From: Adiantum capillus-veneris
Lineage: Eukaryota; Streptophyta; Polypodiopsida; Polypodiales; Pteridaceae
Direction of reading: 5' to 3'
DNA: 64,000 nucleotides
Assembly (NCBI GenBank): GCA_014529385.2
Contig: CM043953.1
Coordinates: 110,614,549-110,678,548, forward strand
Shown here: positions 1-9,900 of the stretch, in pieces
How the letters are laid out: each line of letters opens with the position of its first letter
Position numbering within the stretch: the stretch's first letter is position 1
Program-made: the position numbers and the translations under genes
Notes under the pieces: model-generated
Databases searched by the model: none
What the model was told of the DNA's origin: nothing
The model's input: the letters and a program-made list of their open reading frames with translations, nothing else

Positions 1-422
1 TAATCTATTAAATGTGAGTTTCACTGTTTTTCTCTCTCTCTCTCTACTGTATATAGCCATGGTTTTTTCAAGCTTCAAACCACCTTGAGCTCATTGTATC
101 AATTGACTCACCCAAACCTTCCAGATTATAATATGCATAATAAATAAATAAAAAATATTTAAAATTGCCGCTGTTTGTGAGCACTATTCGGGAACCTTAA
201 TCAAATACATAGATAGATTGCAGATTTTAATGATTTGTTAAAAAACGACCAGACCATACACACGCATATATAATTATGCATAATAAATAAATAGTAAATA
301 ATAAATAAGCACTATTCGGGAACCTTAATTAAGCACATAGACTAACCCGGAAACACAGACCTTGACGCCAAGTTCTGTTTCCTACGCTTCCTACGTTAGT
401 CGATTCTTGTTCAGAACTTCAG
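1..422 (+). promoter_or_regulatory. BUD31: BUD31 promoter region and 5'-UTR exon
   Basis: AT-rich sequence upstream of BUD31. A TATATA run at 267-272 is a plausible TATA box, which would place transcription start near 295-305; this is inferred. The 5'-UTR exon would then run to 422, where CAG|GTATGT is a strong plant 5' splice site (GT at 423-424). No long reading frame is present. The region carries a direct duplication (131-215 and 272-343). A short CT run lies near 32-46. Confidence 0.55.
131..343. repeat. Direct duplication in the BUD31 promoter
   Basis: Two copies of a segment that starts TATGCATAATAAATAAATA and ends GCACTATTCGGGAACCTTAA lie at about 131-215 and 272-343. The second copy is shorter in the AT-rich middle and carries the candidate TATA box just before it. 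The duplication may repeat a regulatory site; that is an inference. Confidence 0.7.
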
Positions 423-430
423 GTATGTTT

Positions 431-476
<46 letters not shown>

Positions 477-752
477 CTCCCTCCCCCCCAAAGCGCGACC
501 TCGCTCCCGTGTTCCTCAGAAAAGAACACCCTATTTCACGCAGAAGCTGAACGGGCAAAGCTCCCTACCACAGCTAAACTCTGAGGAAACTTTCTTTTAA
601 AGGTCGAGTAGCTTTCAGTGTGCTTCACTGGCGTTTTCCAGGTTGCAATTGAAGTTTCTATACGATAGCCAGTGTTCTCATGCCTGTAATGGTGTGGAGA
701 TATGATTTGCATGCTTTTTACAATTTGTGTAAACCAAATTTTGTTCATGCAG
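423..752 (+). other. BUD31: 5'-UTR intron of BUD31 with a (CT)20 microsatellite
   Basis: The donor is CAG|GTATGT at 423 and the acceptor is CATGCAG|G at 751-752, two bases before the BUD31 ATG. The intron is 330 bp and begins with a (CT)20 run at 434-473. Introns in 5' leaders are common in plant housekeeping genes and often raise expression. There is no transcript evidence here; the call rests on the two splice sites and on the ATG falling immediately after the acceptor. Confidence 0.6.
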
Positions 753-754
753 GG

Positions 755-848
755 ATGCCTAAGGTGAGGACCAGTCGCGTTAAATACCCCTCTGGATGGG
801 AGCTGATCGAGCCTACTCTCAGAGACCTTGAAAATAAAATGCGAGAAG
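755..848 (+). CDS. BUD31: BUD31 (G10 homologue), coding exon 1
   Basis: Encodes residues 1-31 plus one base of codon 32. The protein starts MPKVRTSRVKYP, followed by GWELIEPTL and KMRE, the highly conserved N-terminus of BUD31/G10. BUD31 is a small nuclear protein of about 145 residues associated with the NTC-related part of activated spliceosomes. The exon ends GAA-G|GTTGGT, a phase-1 donor. The open frame continues into the intron to 1102 without BUD31 similarity, so that extension is not coding. The ATG was chosen because it matches the family start exactly and follows a UTR acceptor. The next exon is at 63606. The family match and splice site are seen in the sequence; the function is established knowledge. 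Confidence 0.93.
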
Positions 849-1218
849 GTTGGTTGTCTCTATGCCAATTTCTTACTATCTCTGTTATGTGCGGAGTTGA
901 GAAAGGCTTCTTATTGCTCGGATTTCTCAACCACAGGAACTTGTCAAGCAAGCAGGCAGACGAGCTAGTGTTCTCCACTCTAGATTGTTCATACATTGGG
1001 AGAAAAGAATGTAACAAAAGATGCTTTTTACAGAAGGCCCAGAGTGAATGCTATCACTTTGGTCCACTGTCAAGAACTAGAATCTCTTCTAGGGATATAT
1101 AATTTATTCGGGATTTTCAACCATACTGGGAAAGTTACATTACGGAGAGAACGATCTGTTTATTGGATTGAAGATGGATATGTTTGCTATCACAAAGTAG
1201 CAACCCCACTGAGACAAA
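849..1218 (+). other. Proximal intron sequence without recognised features
   Basis: AT-moderate sequence directly after the exon 1 donor. I see no repeat family and no coding similarity. The short open frames are random. It is probably original intron sequence. Confidence 0.5.
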
Positions 1219-1572
1219 GAATAAGACAGGAGTATGAGAATTCTTCTTAGCAGATATAGCTTTCAGCTTTGCTTGGACCTTCATTGCCAACTTTAGATTA
1301 GGGTTTGTGACACTTTGCCACCTCTCGTAGACTTGTTAGCAGTTGATTCTGTATGTGTTTTGCATTTAAGGGCTCCTTCATGAAGCTAAGAAGTTGAATA
1401 AGACAGGAGTATGAGAATTCTTCTTAGCAGATATAGCTTTCAGCTTTGCTTGGACCTTCATTGCCAACTTTAGATTAGGGTTTGTGACACTTTGCCATCT
1501 CTCGTAGACTTGTTAGCAGTTGATTCTGTATGTGTTTTGCATTTAAGGGCTCCTTCATGAAGCTAAGAAGTT
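1219..1572. repeat. 177-bp tandem duplication
   Basis: Two adjacent copies, 1219-1395 and 1396-1572, each starting GAATAAGACAGGAGTATGAG. I see one difference (CCACCTC versus CCATCTC). The near identity indicates a recent local duplication. It does not match the LTR families in the window. Confidence 0.93.
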
Positions 1573-1829
1573 GATTTGTGCGACTTCCAACTACCGCTTG
1601 AAATCCACAATAGCCAAGTTGGGATCAGGGTTCTTTATAACAATACCCTCTTCTGCGGGTTCTCTTGCGATGAGCACGCGAGCAGCTCTCAGCCGGCCAA
1701 CGGTATCAATGCAGGGGTGTGCAGGCTGTGTGTGAGCTTTTTCTAGTGGCCGTAGAAGCATCCACCGATCGTTAGAATTCGGCCCCCTCCTCAGTCAGCG
1801 AGCAACAGTTCATCACGCTGTGCAATGGA
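1573..1829. other. Unassigned intron sequence
   Basis: More GC-rich than its surroundings. I find no coding pattern, LTR border or repeat. It lies between the tandem duplication and an old family F-like fragment and could be a decayed part of that fragment. Confidence 0.35.
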
Positions 1830-2240
1830 TCTGCTTCGCGCCCTCTCTTCCCTCAGAAGAGAGGGCGCCGGTCTTTGGGGCCAATGCGTCTTTGCTCAGA
1901 ACTCCGCCAAGTCGTGTCGACTACTCTCAAGTTGTGTTGCCAAGTGTGTGATCTCTGTGTTCCTGTCCGATCCCTTGCTGGAAGCAATTACATGGGGCCA
2001 GTACATCTAGGTTCGGAACTCCGCCGTGCGGTGTCTACTCTCTTTGAAGAATTGGGGTATAAGAGCTTCAATAGATTCTTCTTCTACGGAGTATCCATCC
2101 CACTTTTTGCAGCACAAGCCATGGATTCTAATAGGGAACGAGATAGCGACATCGAGTCAGAAGAGAGAGATTCGGGAAGAGAATGCGGAATGCGTAGACA
2201 ATGATGATGTTGAGCTGGAGACTCGAAATAGATAGCCTTA
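1830..2240 (+). mobile_element. Decayed LTR and gag-start fragment, family F-like
   Basis: Contains TTTGGGGCCAAT followed by variants of GGAACTCCGCC, the block found in the 3' half of family F and H LTRs. Then comes a stretch like the family F leader and gag start (TTCTTCTACGG, then an ATG with an acidic Asp/Glu-rich frame). It is heavily diverged, with no full LTR border. Confidence 0.55.
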
Positions 2241-2349
2241 GCACATGTAGGCCTCGGCCACCGGTGCAGCAACATAGACGTTGGCTGCTACTGGTCGGTT
2301 GAGGTTCGAGCACATGGAGTTGGTCGCGAATGAATAGCTGCACACAATT

Positions 2350-2638
2350 GTTGTTTGCAAAGTACAACTCTTGAAGTCCGACTCTCTTGGAGACTCTACG
2401 TCCAGATGCTCTCAAGGAGTGGTTCTTTTAGCACTTATAAACAATACAAGGGGTGCCAAAAGCAGAGCCCCAAAAGCATCATGTCCAAAAGTACTTACTC
2501 CTAAAAGTAACTGCTCTCAAAAGCGAGCGCTAAAACTGTCCAAAGTTGCCAGCGTAGAAAGCGGAAATGTGTATAGCAGTGCCACGTCATTAGTCAATGC
2601 CAAAAGCGAAAAAGTCTGTACATCTTACCATGTCAAGA
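2350..2638 (-). mobile_element. Diverged LTR fragment, family F-like
   Basis: The segment CAAAGTACAA ... CTCTACGTCCAGATGCTCT ... CAAAAGCAGAGCCCC matches the middle of family F LTRs in reverse orientation (compare 22515-22625 and 61450-61560). A CCACGTCA motif follows at about 2583. It stops where A1 begins. It may be a remnant of the 3' LTR of F5, but this is not demonstrated. Confidence 0.55.
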
Positions 2639-3873
2639 TGTTACGTGACACATCCAACCCTATGTGTCCGTGGACAAGCTACAACACGACAAGAGTTCAG
2701 TGAGTCCAATCAGTTTAGATTTAGAAGTGATATGGCACTTTTGTGAGTCTATTCGTAGACCGTGCATGCCGAGTCACTTAGTGTATATGCATATCCTCTG
2801 GTTGCACACAGTATGATCATAAGCATTCCCATCAGAATCCATCAAAATCAGTCAGGGGAATTTTCCAGTGCATTAGCCTATTTTACCTATTTTTGACAGT
2901 TTTCACTTATTATTTTTAAGCGACTTTTGTTGGAAAGTAGGTAGGGGAATTTTGTGAAGTTTGTATATAAGCAAACTAGAGCTAGCACTATTTGGCAGAA
3001 GAGGCAACATGAGCCAAGCTCAACAGGCAACTTCTCCAACAAGACCCTTGGTGGATTTTCCTCCAAGCAAGAAGCAAGATCCCCCCGCAAGATCCTCTCA
3101 AGCCTAGCGTTTTTGCAGAGCCATTGCCTAGCGTTTTTGCACCAGCACGTCATCGCCAGAAGATCCCAGCAGATAGCGTTTTTGCATTAGCATCCTCGCC
3201 AGCAGAAAACCTCAACCTAGCGTTTTTGGGAACTTCAGCCTCTAGCATTTTTGGTCCCAGATTCAGCCCTTGCAGATTCGGCAATGCAGCGTTTTTTCAT
3301 CATTGAAGTACTTGCAGATTCAGCCCTAAGAAGGTAGCAGATTCAGCCCTGTAAGACCATCAGATTCAGCCTTTAGGAACCTCTGTTTTCAGCCCTAAAC
3401 CTGCAGATTTTCAGCGTCAAAGACCCACAGAAACAACCCCCAAAATCAACGTTTTTGGACTAGTCGCAGATTTCAGCCCATAGCGTTTTTGGACAGCAGT
3501 AGAAAGATTGCAGATTTCAGCCCTAGTGTCGGTCTCGTCATCCCCGTCGTCATCGCGGACATGGCCTAGACTTGCATCAGTCTCATGCATACCGTTTATA
3601 CAAGATTGTGCAATCATAAGTAGACTACTCTCGCCGACGAGAGTGGAGCTTTCGGAGGAGGGTTTTACGTCTCTGGTGTCGTATCTCTCTTCTATCTCTC
3701 TCTCAGTCTCATACACTTGCACGCACAGTGTCCATTCACTTTGTTTGTGATCATAGCATTCTCTCATTAAGAACGGAAGGCTCTACCTTCCATAAGTACA
3801 AAAGGAACCTTGAGCACAATTCGGAGCACTCATCTTGAGCAAAGCGCAAACAGTCATTCCATTGCACCTAACA
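2639..3873 (+). repeat. A1 5' LTR (1,235 bp)
   Basis: Starts TGTTACGTGACACATCC and ends CACCTAACA. The same sequence recurs as the 3' LTR (5755 onward, resumed at 11696). The downstream half carries the decamer-like motif TAGCGTTTTTG many times, mixed with CAGATTTCAGCCCT. The likely promoter is GTATATAAGC near 2962. Confidence 0.9.
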
Positions 3874-3874
3874 T

Positions 3875-3886
3875 TGGTATCAGAGC
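3875..3886 (+). other. A1 primer-binding site
   Basis: TGGTATCAGAGC, one base after the LTR end, complementary to the 3' end of plant initiator methionine tRNA. The same site occurs in A3 (46781), H (31298), F1 (16212) and, on the minus strand, F2 and F4. Confidence 0.9.
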
Positions 3887-4377
3887 TTTGGCAGTGTTCT
3901 GTATCACTCAAGGAAAGAACCACAAGAACCACATAATTTTTTTTGCTTGTTGCGGTCGCACGAACCCAAGTTCGCTTGGGTGTGTCAATTCCTAATCGTG
4001 TTTTTGAAGAGTGACAGGAATCCCAAGAAAGAAGGGCTTGTCCAACCTCCCCTTGTGCCTCTTTTCACTCATTGAGAGAGGACCGTGCACTTAGCGGCCG
4101 GCCAATCGACGTGAGGTGGGAAAAAGCAACCTTGGTGTGAGCGCAAGGCCGCTAAGGGCTGCGCCCGCGGAAAAGAGCAGAACTCGGGTGAAGAGAAGAT
4201 CCTTCTCGAACACAGATTGCAAGTGAAAAAAAGAACCTCAAGACCCTCAAGAACTCAAGACCCCCAAGAACCCAAGTTCCTCAAGAACTTAAGAACCCAA
4301 GACCCTCAAGAACCCAAGTTCCTCGTGAACTTAAGAACCCAAGACCACAAGAACCCACAAGAACCCACGACTTCAGA

Positions 4378-5304
4378 ATGGTCGTCAGCCGAAGCGGAAT
4401 GGATACTTCGCATACAGGCGATGGGCATGAGAGAGGCGAAGAAGAATTTTCCCTACCAGGAGGTTTTTCCGACCCTCCCCCTTTCCCATCTACGTCAAGG
4501 ATTGCACTAACTCCTATGGAGGCTTTCGACAAAAGGATGATGGACAGGAAGTTAGAACGCGAAGCAAGAGAAGCAGAAAGAAAGGCCTACGAAGAAGAAA
4601 TGGCAACCATAGAGCGTCAGTACGACTTGGAAGAAAAAGAAAGTCGAGCAAGATTTGATAGCGAGAACAAAGCAAGAATGCAAGAGATGTTGCGACTCTT
4701 TTCTCAAGTGCAGGCACAAATGCAAGAGATTCGGGAAAAGGAGACTCTCTCAGTCTCTTCTTCTCCACAGCATGATACACAGGATTTGCATGATGATTTG
4801 AATGATAATGATGAGCATGATGATTTGCATGATCAAGATGTGATTTCTCACAAGCATGATGAGTTGCATGAAGAAGATGTGATTGTTCACAAGAAGGATG
4901 AGTTAGTGAATGTTTTTTCAAGCGAAGCTAACCTCGTAGATTCGATCATTCAAGAAGGATCGATCTTGGCTCTCGAGCCTAGGTCCAAAGAACCCTTACA
5001 GGAAGTATTATGTGTTCGCATGATTGATACGCACGCATTGTACGAGTGTTTCATTCGTGATCGTTTCCTGTATTTTAGTCAGCGTCTTTATGTGATCCCT
5101 TTCCAAAGGCATGACATATTGTACGTTGAGCACGTTTCACTCATGAATGAGCACGGATGTATGCGGATTGTTTATGAAAAGCTGAAAAGTATGCATTCAA
5201 GGAAGTCACATTCCACGTCTCTTCCTTGGCATGACACATTTGTAGAAAGAGCACATGAAAGAGCACGAAGCATAGGCATTTCCGTTGTGAATTGCCATAG
5301 TTGA
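4378..5304 (+). CDS. A1 gag-like protein with an unidentified C-terminal region
   Basis: The only long frame of A1, 308 residues. Residues 1-45 (MVVSRSGMDTS..., then a GGFSDPPP segment) match the N-terminus encoded by A3 at 47243. Residues 55-125 are charged and predicted coiled coil (many EREAREAERKA-type heptads), like the gag N-terminus of A3. Instead of the A3 gag core, an acidic His/Asp repeat (HDDLHDQDV, HKHDELHEEDV) follows at about 145-185, then some 120 residues I do not recognise. The downstream frame continues with stops to the polypurine tract, and its counterpart is partly preserved in A2 (45072-45589). Function unknown; it may assist packaging. The start was chosen by matching A3. 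Confidence 0.6.
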   Translation: MVVSRSGMDTSHTGDGHERGEEEFSLPGGFSDPPPFPSTSRIALTPMEAFDKRMMDRKLEREAREAERKAYEEEMATIERQYDLEEKESRARFDSENKARMQEMLRLFSQVQAQMQEIREKETLSVSSSPQHDTQDLHDDLNDNDEHDDLHDQDVISHKHDELHEEDVIVHKKDELVNVFSSEANLVDSIIQEGSILALEPRSKEPLQEVLCVRMIDTHALYECFIRDRFLYFSQRLYVIPFQRHDILYVEHVSLMNEHGCMRIVYEKLKSMHSRKSHSTSLPWHDTFVERAHERARSIGISVVNCHS

Positions 5305-5754
5305 TTGCTTTAGATCATAAGAGAAAGATGCGATCTCATTGTTTGCACATGTTTGATGAACGGTTTGTCACTCCGTCTCTATGTTCATCTACATTGCATA
5401 CACAGTCGTTAGAGAAGACAAGATTTTTTGCACTCACTTTACATGGAATGGGTATGTTCATGTTTTTGTGTTGGAATGGTTTCAAGAATTTTCAGCCATT
5501 GAGATTCTTGAAGAAGAAAGAAGTATGACTCTCGACAAAGTTGAAGCATTGAAGGAGCCACAGAAGACTTTGTGTCGCTTTCGGTGTGGCCCAAAGAAGC
5601 AAGCGTTGCAGACCTTTATGAACTTCAAGTACCGCATGACCCACACATCAGAGTGGGCCGGCGAAGAGTCCCTTCCAGGATTCCGGATGCTATTGGCGAT
5701 TTCCCTTGACGCCATACAGTTCGGTACCAGTACCTCACTTTGAAAAGGAGGGGA
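5305..5754 (+). pseudogene. A1 decayed 3' coding remnant and polypurine tract
   Basis: Several short frames with stops share blocks with the A2 minus-strand segment 45072-45589, for example WPKEASVADLY and the RVGR..VPSRIPD pattern. The similarity crosses frames, so a longer protein probably once ran to the polypurine tract. I do not recognise a family. The region ends with TGAAAAGGAGGGGA just before the 3' LTR. Confidence 0.5.
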
Positions 5755-5925
5755 TGTCACGTGACACATCCAACCCTATGTGTCCGTGGACAAGCTACAA
5801 CACGACAAGGGTTCAGTCAGTCCAGTCAGTCTAGATTTAGAAGTGATTTGGCACTTTTGTGAGTCTATTCGTAGACCGTGCATGCCCAGTCACTTAGTGT
5901 ACATGCATATCCTCTAGTTGCACAC
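5755..5925 (+). repeat. A1 3' LTR, first part
   Basis: Starts TGTCACGTGACACATCC and matches 2639 onward. It is interrupted at 5925 by element B. The last five bases CACAC (5921-5925) are repeated at 11691-11695 as the TSD of B. Confidence 0.92.
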
Positions 5926-6579
5926 TGATATGAGCGCGTATAGAGCTAGAAGAGAGCAAGAGGAGGCGCTCACAATGTACAAGAACTTGGAATTGATGAT
6001 AAGCTTAATATTGATTATAAGACTTAATACTTTATTAAGAGAGCTAGATACAAGACTTGGATTACATGACTTGAGTACAAAACAAAGCTTGATTGCAAGG
6101 ACAAGACTTGAACATAAAACAAGAACTAGAAGAGGGATTTCCTCATAGGAGCCTCACAACTGGTGTTGGCAAGACTGAGGGGCTTGTGGCCCAAGACCCC
6201 TATTTATACTAGTGCTTGAGGAGGTTACTTGAGGAGGTTAGGACTTTCTAGGTTCTTCTTGAGGAGGTTAGAATCTTCTAGAACCTTCTTGATCCTTCTA
6301 GTTCTTTTAGAACCTTTTGGATCCTTCTTCAACTTTCTAGAGCTTTCCAGAAACTTCTAGATTCTTTCAGAATCTTCTCCAAGCTTCTAAAAACTTTTTG
6401 ATCCTTCTAGAACCTTCTGGATCCTTCTTCAACTTTCTAGAGCTTTCCAGAAACTTTTAGATTCTTCCGGAATCTTCTCCATGTTTCTAGAAACTTCTAG
6501 AATCTTCTAGCGATGATGTAGGCGATGACATAGGCGATGATGCAGGCAGCGAGCTGCCGACTCTCAAGCATCCATGACA
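5926..6579 (-). repeat. B 3' LTR (654 bp)
   Basis: Reads TGTCATGGATGCTTGAGAG at its start (minus strand, 6579) and ends ATATCA at 5926. It contains the same HSE cluster and TATA box as the other LTR. Next to it lies the polypurine tract AAAGGAGGGGG (minus strand, about 6582-6596). Confidence 0.92.
6200..6515 (-). promoter_or_regulatory. B LTR promoter: heat-shock-element array plus TATA box
   Basis: On the minus strand a TATAAATA box (6208-6201) lies just downstream of about 270 bp crowded with TTCnnGAA units. Perfect runs include GAATCTTCTAGAACCTTC at 6271-6288 (four alternating units) and a five-unit TTC/GAA run at 6485-6507 with exact 2-base spacing. The heat-shock factor consensus is alternating nGAAn units, normally three or more. 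The position is U3, upstream of the TATA box, as in a heat-inducible promoter. Binding is inferred. Confidence 0.8.
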
Positions 6580-6991
6580 TTACCCCCTCCTTTAGCGACG
6601 AGTTCCACGAGGAGCTGTGGTGTTCCTTGAGTTGGGCTTCCATGGATGTTGTTGATGGAACTCTTGGACTTTGAGAGATGCATGCCGTAGATTGTGTGCT
6701 GGTTCCCAGGTTCATTCACTAACATCATAGCCTTTCCAATGCACCAAGTACTGTAACCTGCCACGCAAAACTCGAGAATCTAGGACTTTCTCGACCTCAT
6801 ATTCGTCATGTCCTTGAATCTCAACCGGAGGAGGTGGTTGTAGGGCTCTTCCTAGGATCTTAGATATGTGACAAGGTTCTAGGACTGAGACATGAAAGAC
6901 CGGATGGATTTTCATGGATGAGGGCAATCGGAGTCGTTAGGTGACTGGATTGACTTGACGGATAATTTTAAACGGGCCAAGCCTTCGATAA
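6580..6991 (-). pseudogene. B pol C-terminus with chromodomain (frame-broken)
   Basis: Continues the pol frame after a frameshift near 7000-7080. It encodes [11 protein letters not shown], the conserved integrase tail, then a chromodomain: [22 protein letters not shown], then DVSE followed by a stop where relatives read E-A-T-W-E. A second stop lies before the LPSSMKIHP segment (about 6940). Chromodomains on Gypsy integrases bind histone marks and steer insertion. This is why B is called a chromovirus. Confidence 0.85.
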
Positions 6992-9900
6992 TCAAGCTTC
7001 TGACAGGACGAGATGAATGCAGATCATGTCGGAGGAGCCACACTTTATCCCCTTCTTTGTATTTTCTGGATTCTTGACTTGATAGTGTCTGTGGATATCC
7101 TGTTTGGGATGTTGACCATAATTAGCAAAGAATGGAGTGTGACGGGTGGAGGCGTGAAAACTGTTATTATAGGAGAATTCTGCTACCGATAGGAGCTCGA
7201 CCCAATTATCCTGGTGATAATTGATAGTACAGCGGAGATACTGTTCCAAAACTTGATTTACTCTCTCTGTTTGTCCATCACTTTGTGGGTGATTGGCTGA
7301 GGAGAGGTTGATTTGTACTCCGAGTAGCTTGAATAAGCTTTTCCAAAAGCTAGAGATGAATTGTGGGCCTCGATCAGAAACTATTTCATCCGGTAATCCG
7401 TGATAACGATAGATATGCTGTAGAAAGAGTTTGGCCGTATCTTCGTTGGTGATGGTTTTAGTGGTTGGAATGAAGTGTGCCATTTTTGTAAACTGATCTA
7501 TGACTACTAAAATGGAGTCAAATCCTTGTGACAAGTGTAGCTCTACAATGAAATCCATGGAGATGGATGACCATGGTTTGGTTGGAATGGGCAAGGGATG
7601 GAGTAACCCATGAGAACGATGACAAGGGGCCTTTGATCTATTGCAAGTGTCACAAGTGCCTACATACTCCTTGACAAGCTTCCACATTTGAGGCCACCAA
7701 AAGTCACGGGAGAGAAGCTCAATTGTCTTATTAACCCCAAAATGCCGTTGCTGAAGGAAGATCATGCCGTTGTTGAAGTACCTCCAAGCGTGTTGGTCCT
7801 GGCGGAATATAGAGAAGACCCTATAGTAAATTAGTCCATCAATTTCTTGAAAGTCCTCATTAACCTCTTGTCCTTGTAGTTGTAGTCTAATATTCTGAGC
7901 AAGTGGGTCTTTGGCAATTTGCGTCTTCACCTTAGAAAGAAAAGTAGAATCTTCAGGAGCTTGGCTCATGGTGGCGTTTAGCTTAAGCTGCTCAGGTTTC
8001 AAAATCACTGACTCTTGTTGATCAAATGCTGTGTCTCCTTCTCTACGTGCAAGGTAGGATCTTCTTGATAAGACATCTGGCTTAGCTTGTTGACGGCCAG
8101 GTCTATAAGAGATAAGAAAATCAAACCTTGATAGGATACCACTCCACCTGGCTTGGCGACGATTCGAGACGCGGGATGTCATGAAGAATTCCAAATTCTT
8201 GTGATCTGTATAGACAGTGATCTTATGAGGAGCTCCTTCAAGTAGGTGACGCAAAGTGTCGAAGGAGTCGATGATTGCTAAGAGCTCTTTGTCATGGATT
8301 TCATAATTGATTTCTGCAGCTGAGAACTTGCTGGAATGAAAAGCCACTGGATGTACTCGACCATCCTCTCCTATTTGGGATAGAATAGCGCCAAGGGCAA
8401 AATCTGAAGCGTTTGTTTCTAGGATGAAAGGCTTTGTAGGATTTGCGTGAATTAGAATGGGTGCGGTCGTGAAAGCTTGCTTGAGAGTCTGAAATGCTTT
8501 CGTGGCCTCTGAGTCCCAGACATACTTATTATGGGCTGTCAACCTTGTGAGTGCCGTAACCACCTTGGAGTATCCCTGTATAAAGATACGATAAAAATTT
8601 GCAAATCCGAGGAAACATTGAACATCTCTTACCGAGGTGGGTTTCTCCCAATCAAGGATGGTTTGAACCTTCTTTGAATCCATGGAGATTCCCTTTTCAG
8701 AAATTACATAACCAAGAAATTCCACCTTAGATTGATGAAAAGAGCACTTCTCCAACTTTGCATATAACCTTGATGCACGAAGCTTTTCAAGCACTAATCG
8801 TACATGGTGCTCATGCTCTTCTTGATCCTTGGAAAATATCAAGATATCATCCAAATATATTACCACAAAATAATCCAAATACTCTCGAAAGATATCGTTC
8901 ATTAAATGTTGAAAAACAGCTTGGGCATTTGTGAGACCAAATGGCATGACGGTATATTCAAAGTGGCCATACCTTGTCCGAAAGGCTGTCTTCCATTCAT
9001 CATCTTCTTTGATTTTGACTAGGTTGTAAGTACCACGAAGATCTATTTTTGTAAATATTCTTGCTTTGCCAAGGCGCTCAAGAAGCTTTGGGATCAAGGG
9101 AAGGGGATAGCTATTCTTGACGGTGATCTTGTTTAGGCCCCTACAATCCACGCACATTCGGAGAGTTCCGTCCTTCTTTTTTACAAAGAGTATTGGAGCT
9201 TCTTCTGGGGACTTTGAATGCCGTATGAACCCCTTAGCAAGATTCTCATCAATATTTTTTTGTAATTCTACCAATTCATCTTGAGATAGCTTGTATATTG
9301 GGCCAAAAGGGGGTTGGGCTCCCCCCTGAAGCTCTATAGCACAATCATAGTGTCGATGCTTCGGTAAGAGGTCTGCATTCTTCTTCTCAAAAACATCATT
9401 GTAATCTTGATATTGACGTGGCAATGCCTCCATGATTTTTGTTGTCGACGTGTCGGTTGGTGTTGCAAATATAAGGAAAGTTGGATACTTTTTGGTTGCA
9501 CGCATGAAGACCTTGGCTCCAAGATATATAGACCTATTATGCCTTTCTTTCTTCTTTTGGACTTTTCGTGGTTCAATTCTCCAAGCCCTCCAATCGATGT
9601 CAGAATTATGTAATTCAAGCCACGGTAGCCCAATAACAATTGGACTGCTTGGGCTTTGTATAATATTGAACTCTATTCTTGAAACATGCTCTTGCAATGT
9701 TACTTCTATGGGGCGAGTTTCATACCTGACATCCCCTGAAGCGAGGGGACGACCATCAATGACTTCTACAGTTGTTGGATTAGACTTCTCCACAAGTGGT
9801 ATGTCTTGTTCTTTTGCAAATTCTTTGTCCATGAAGCACGCCGTTGTGTCTGAATCTAGTAATGCTTCACAATCCATGTGCCTACCCGGCATATCGATCT

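Noticed and set aside
680-1102. A 140-codon frame over BUD31 exon 1 read as a complete gene
   Set aside because: Only residues 26-56 match BUD31. The part before the ATG lies in the 5'-UTR intron and the part after 848 lies past a GT donor. The true continuation is at 63606.
3100-3500. TAGCGTTTTTG repeats as a CRISPR-like array
   Set aside because: Spacing is irregular, units are short and imperfect, and the sequence lies in an LTR of a eukaryotic retroelement.
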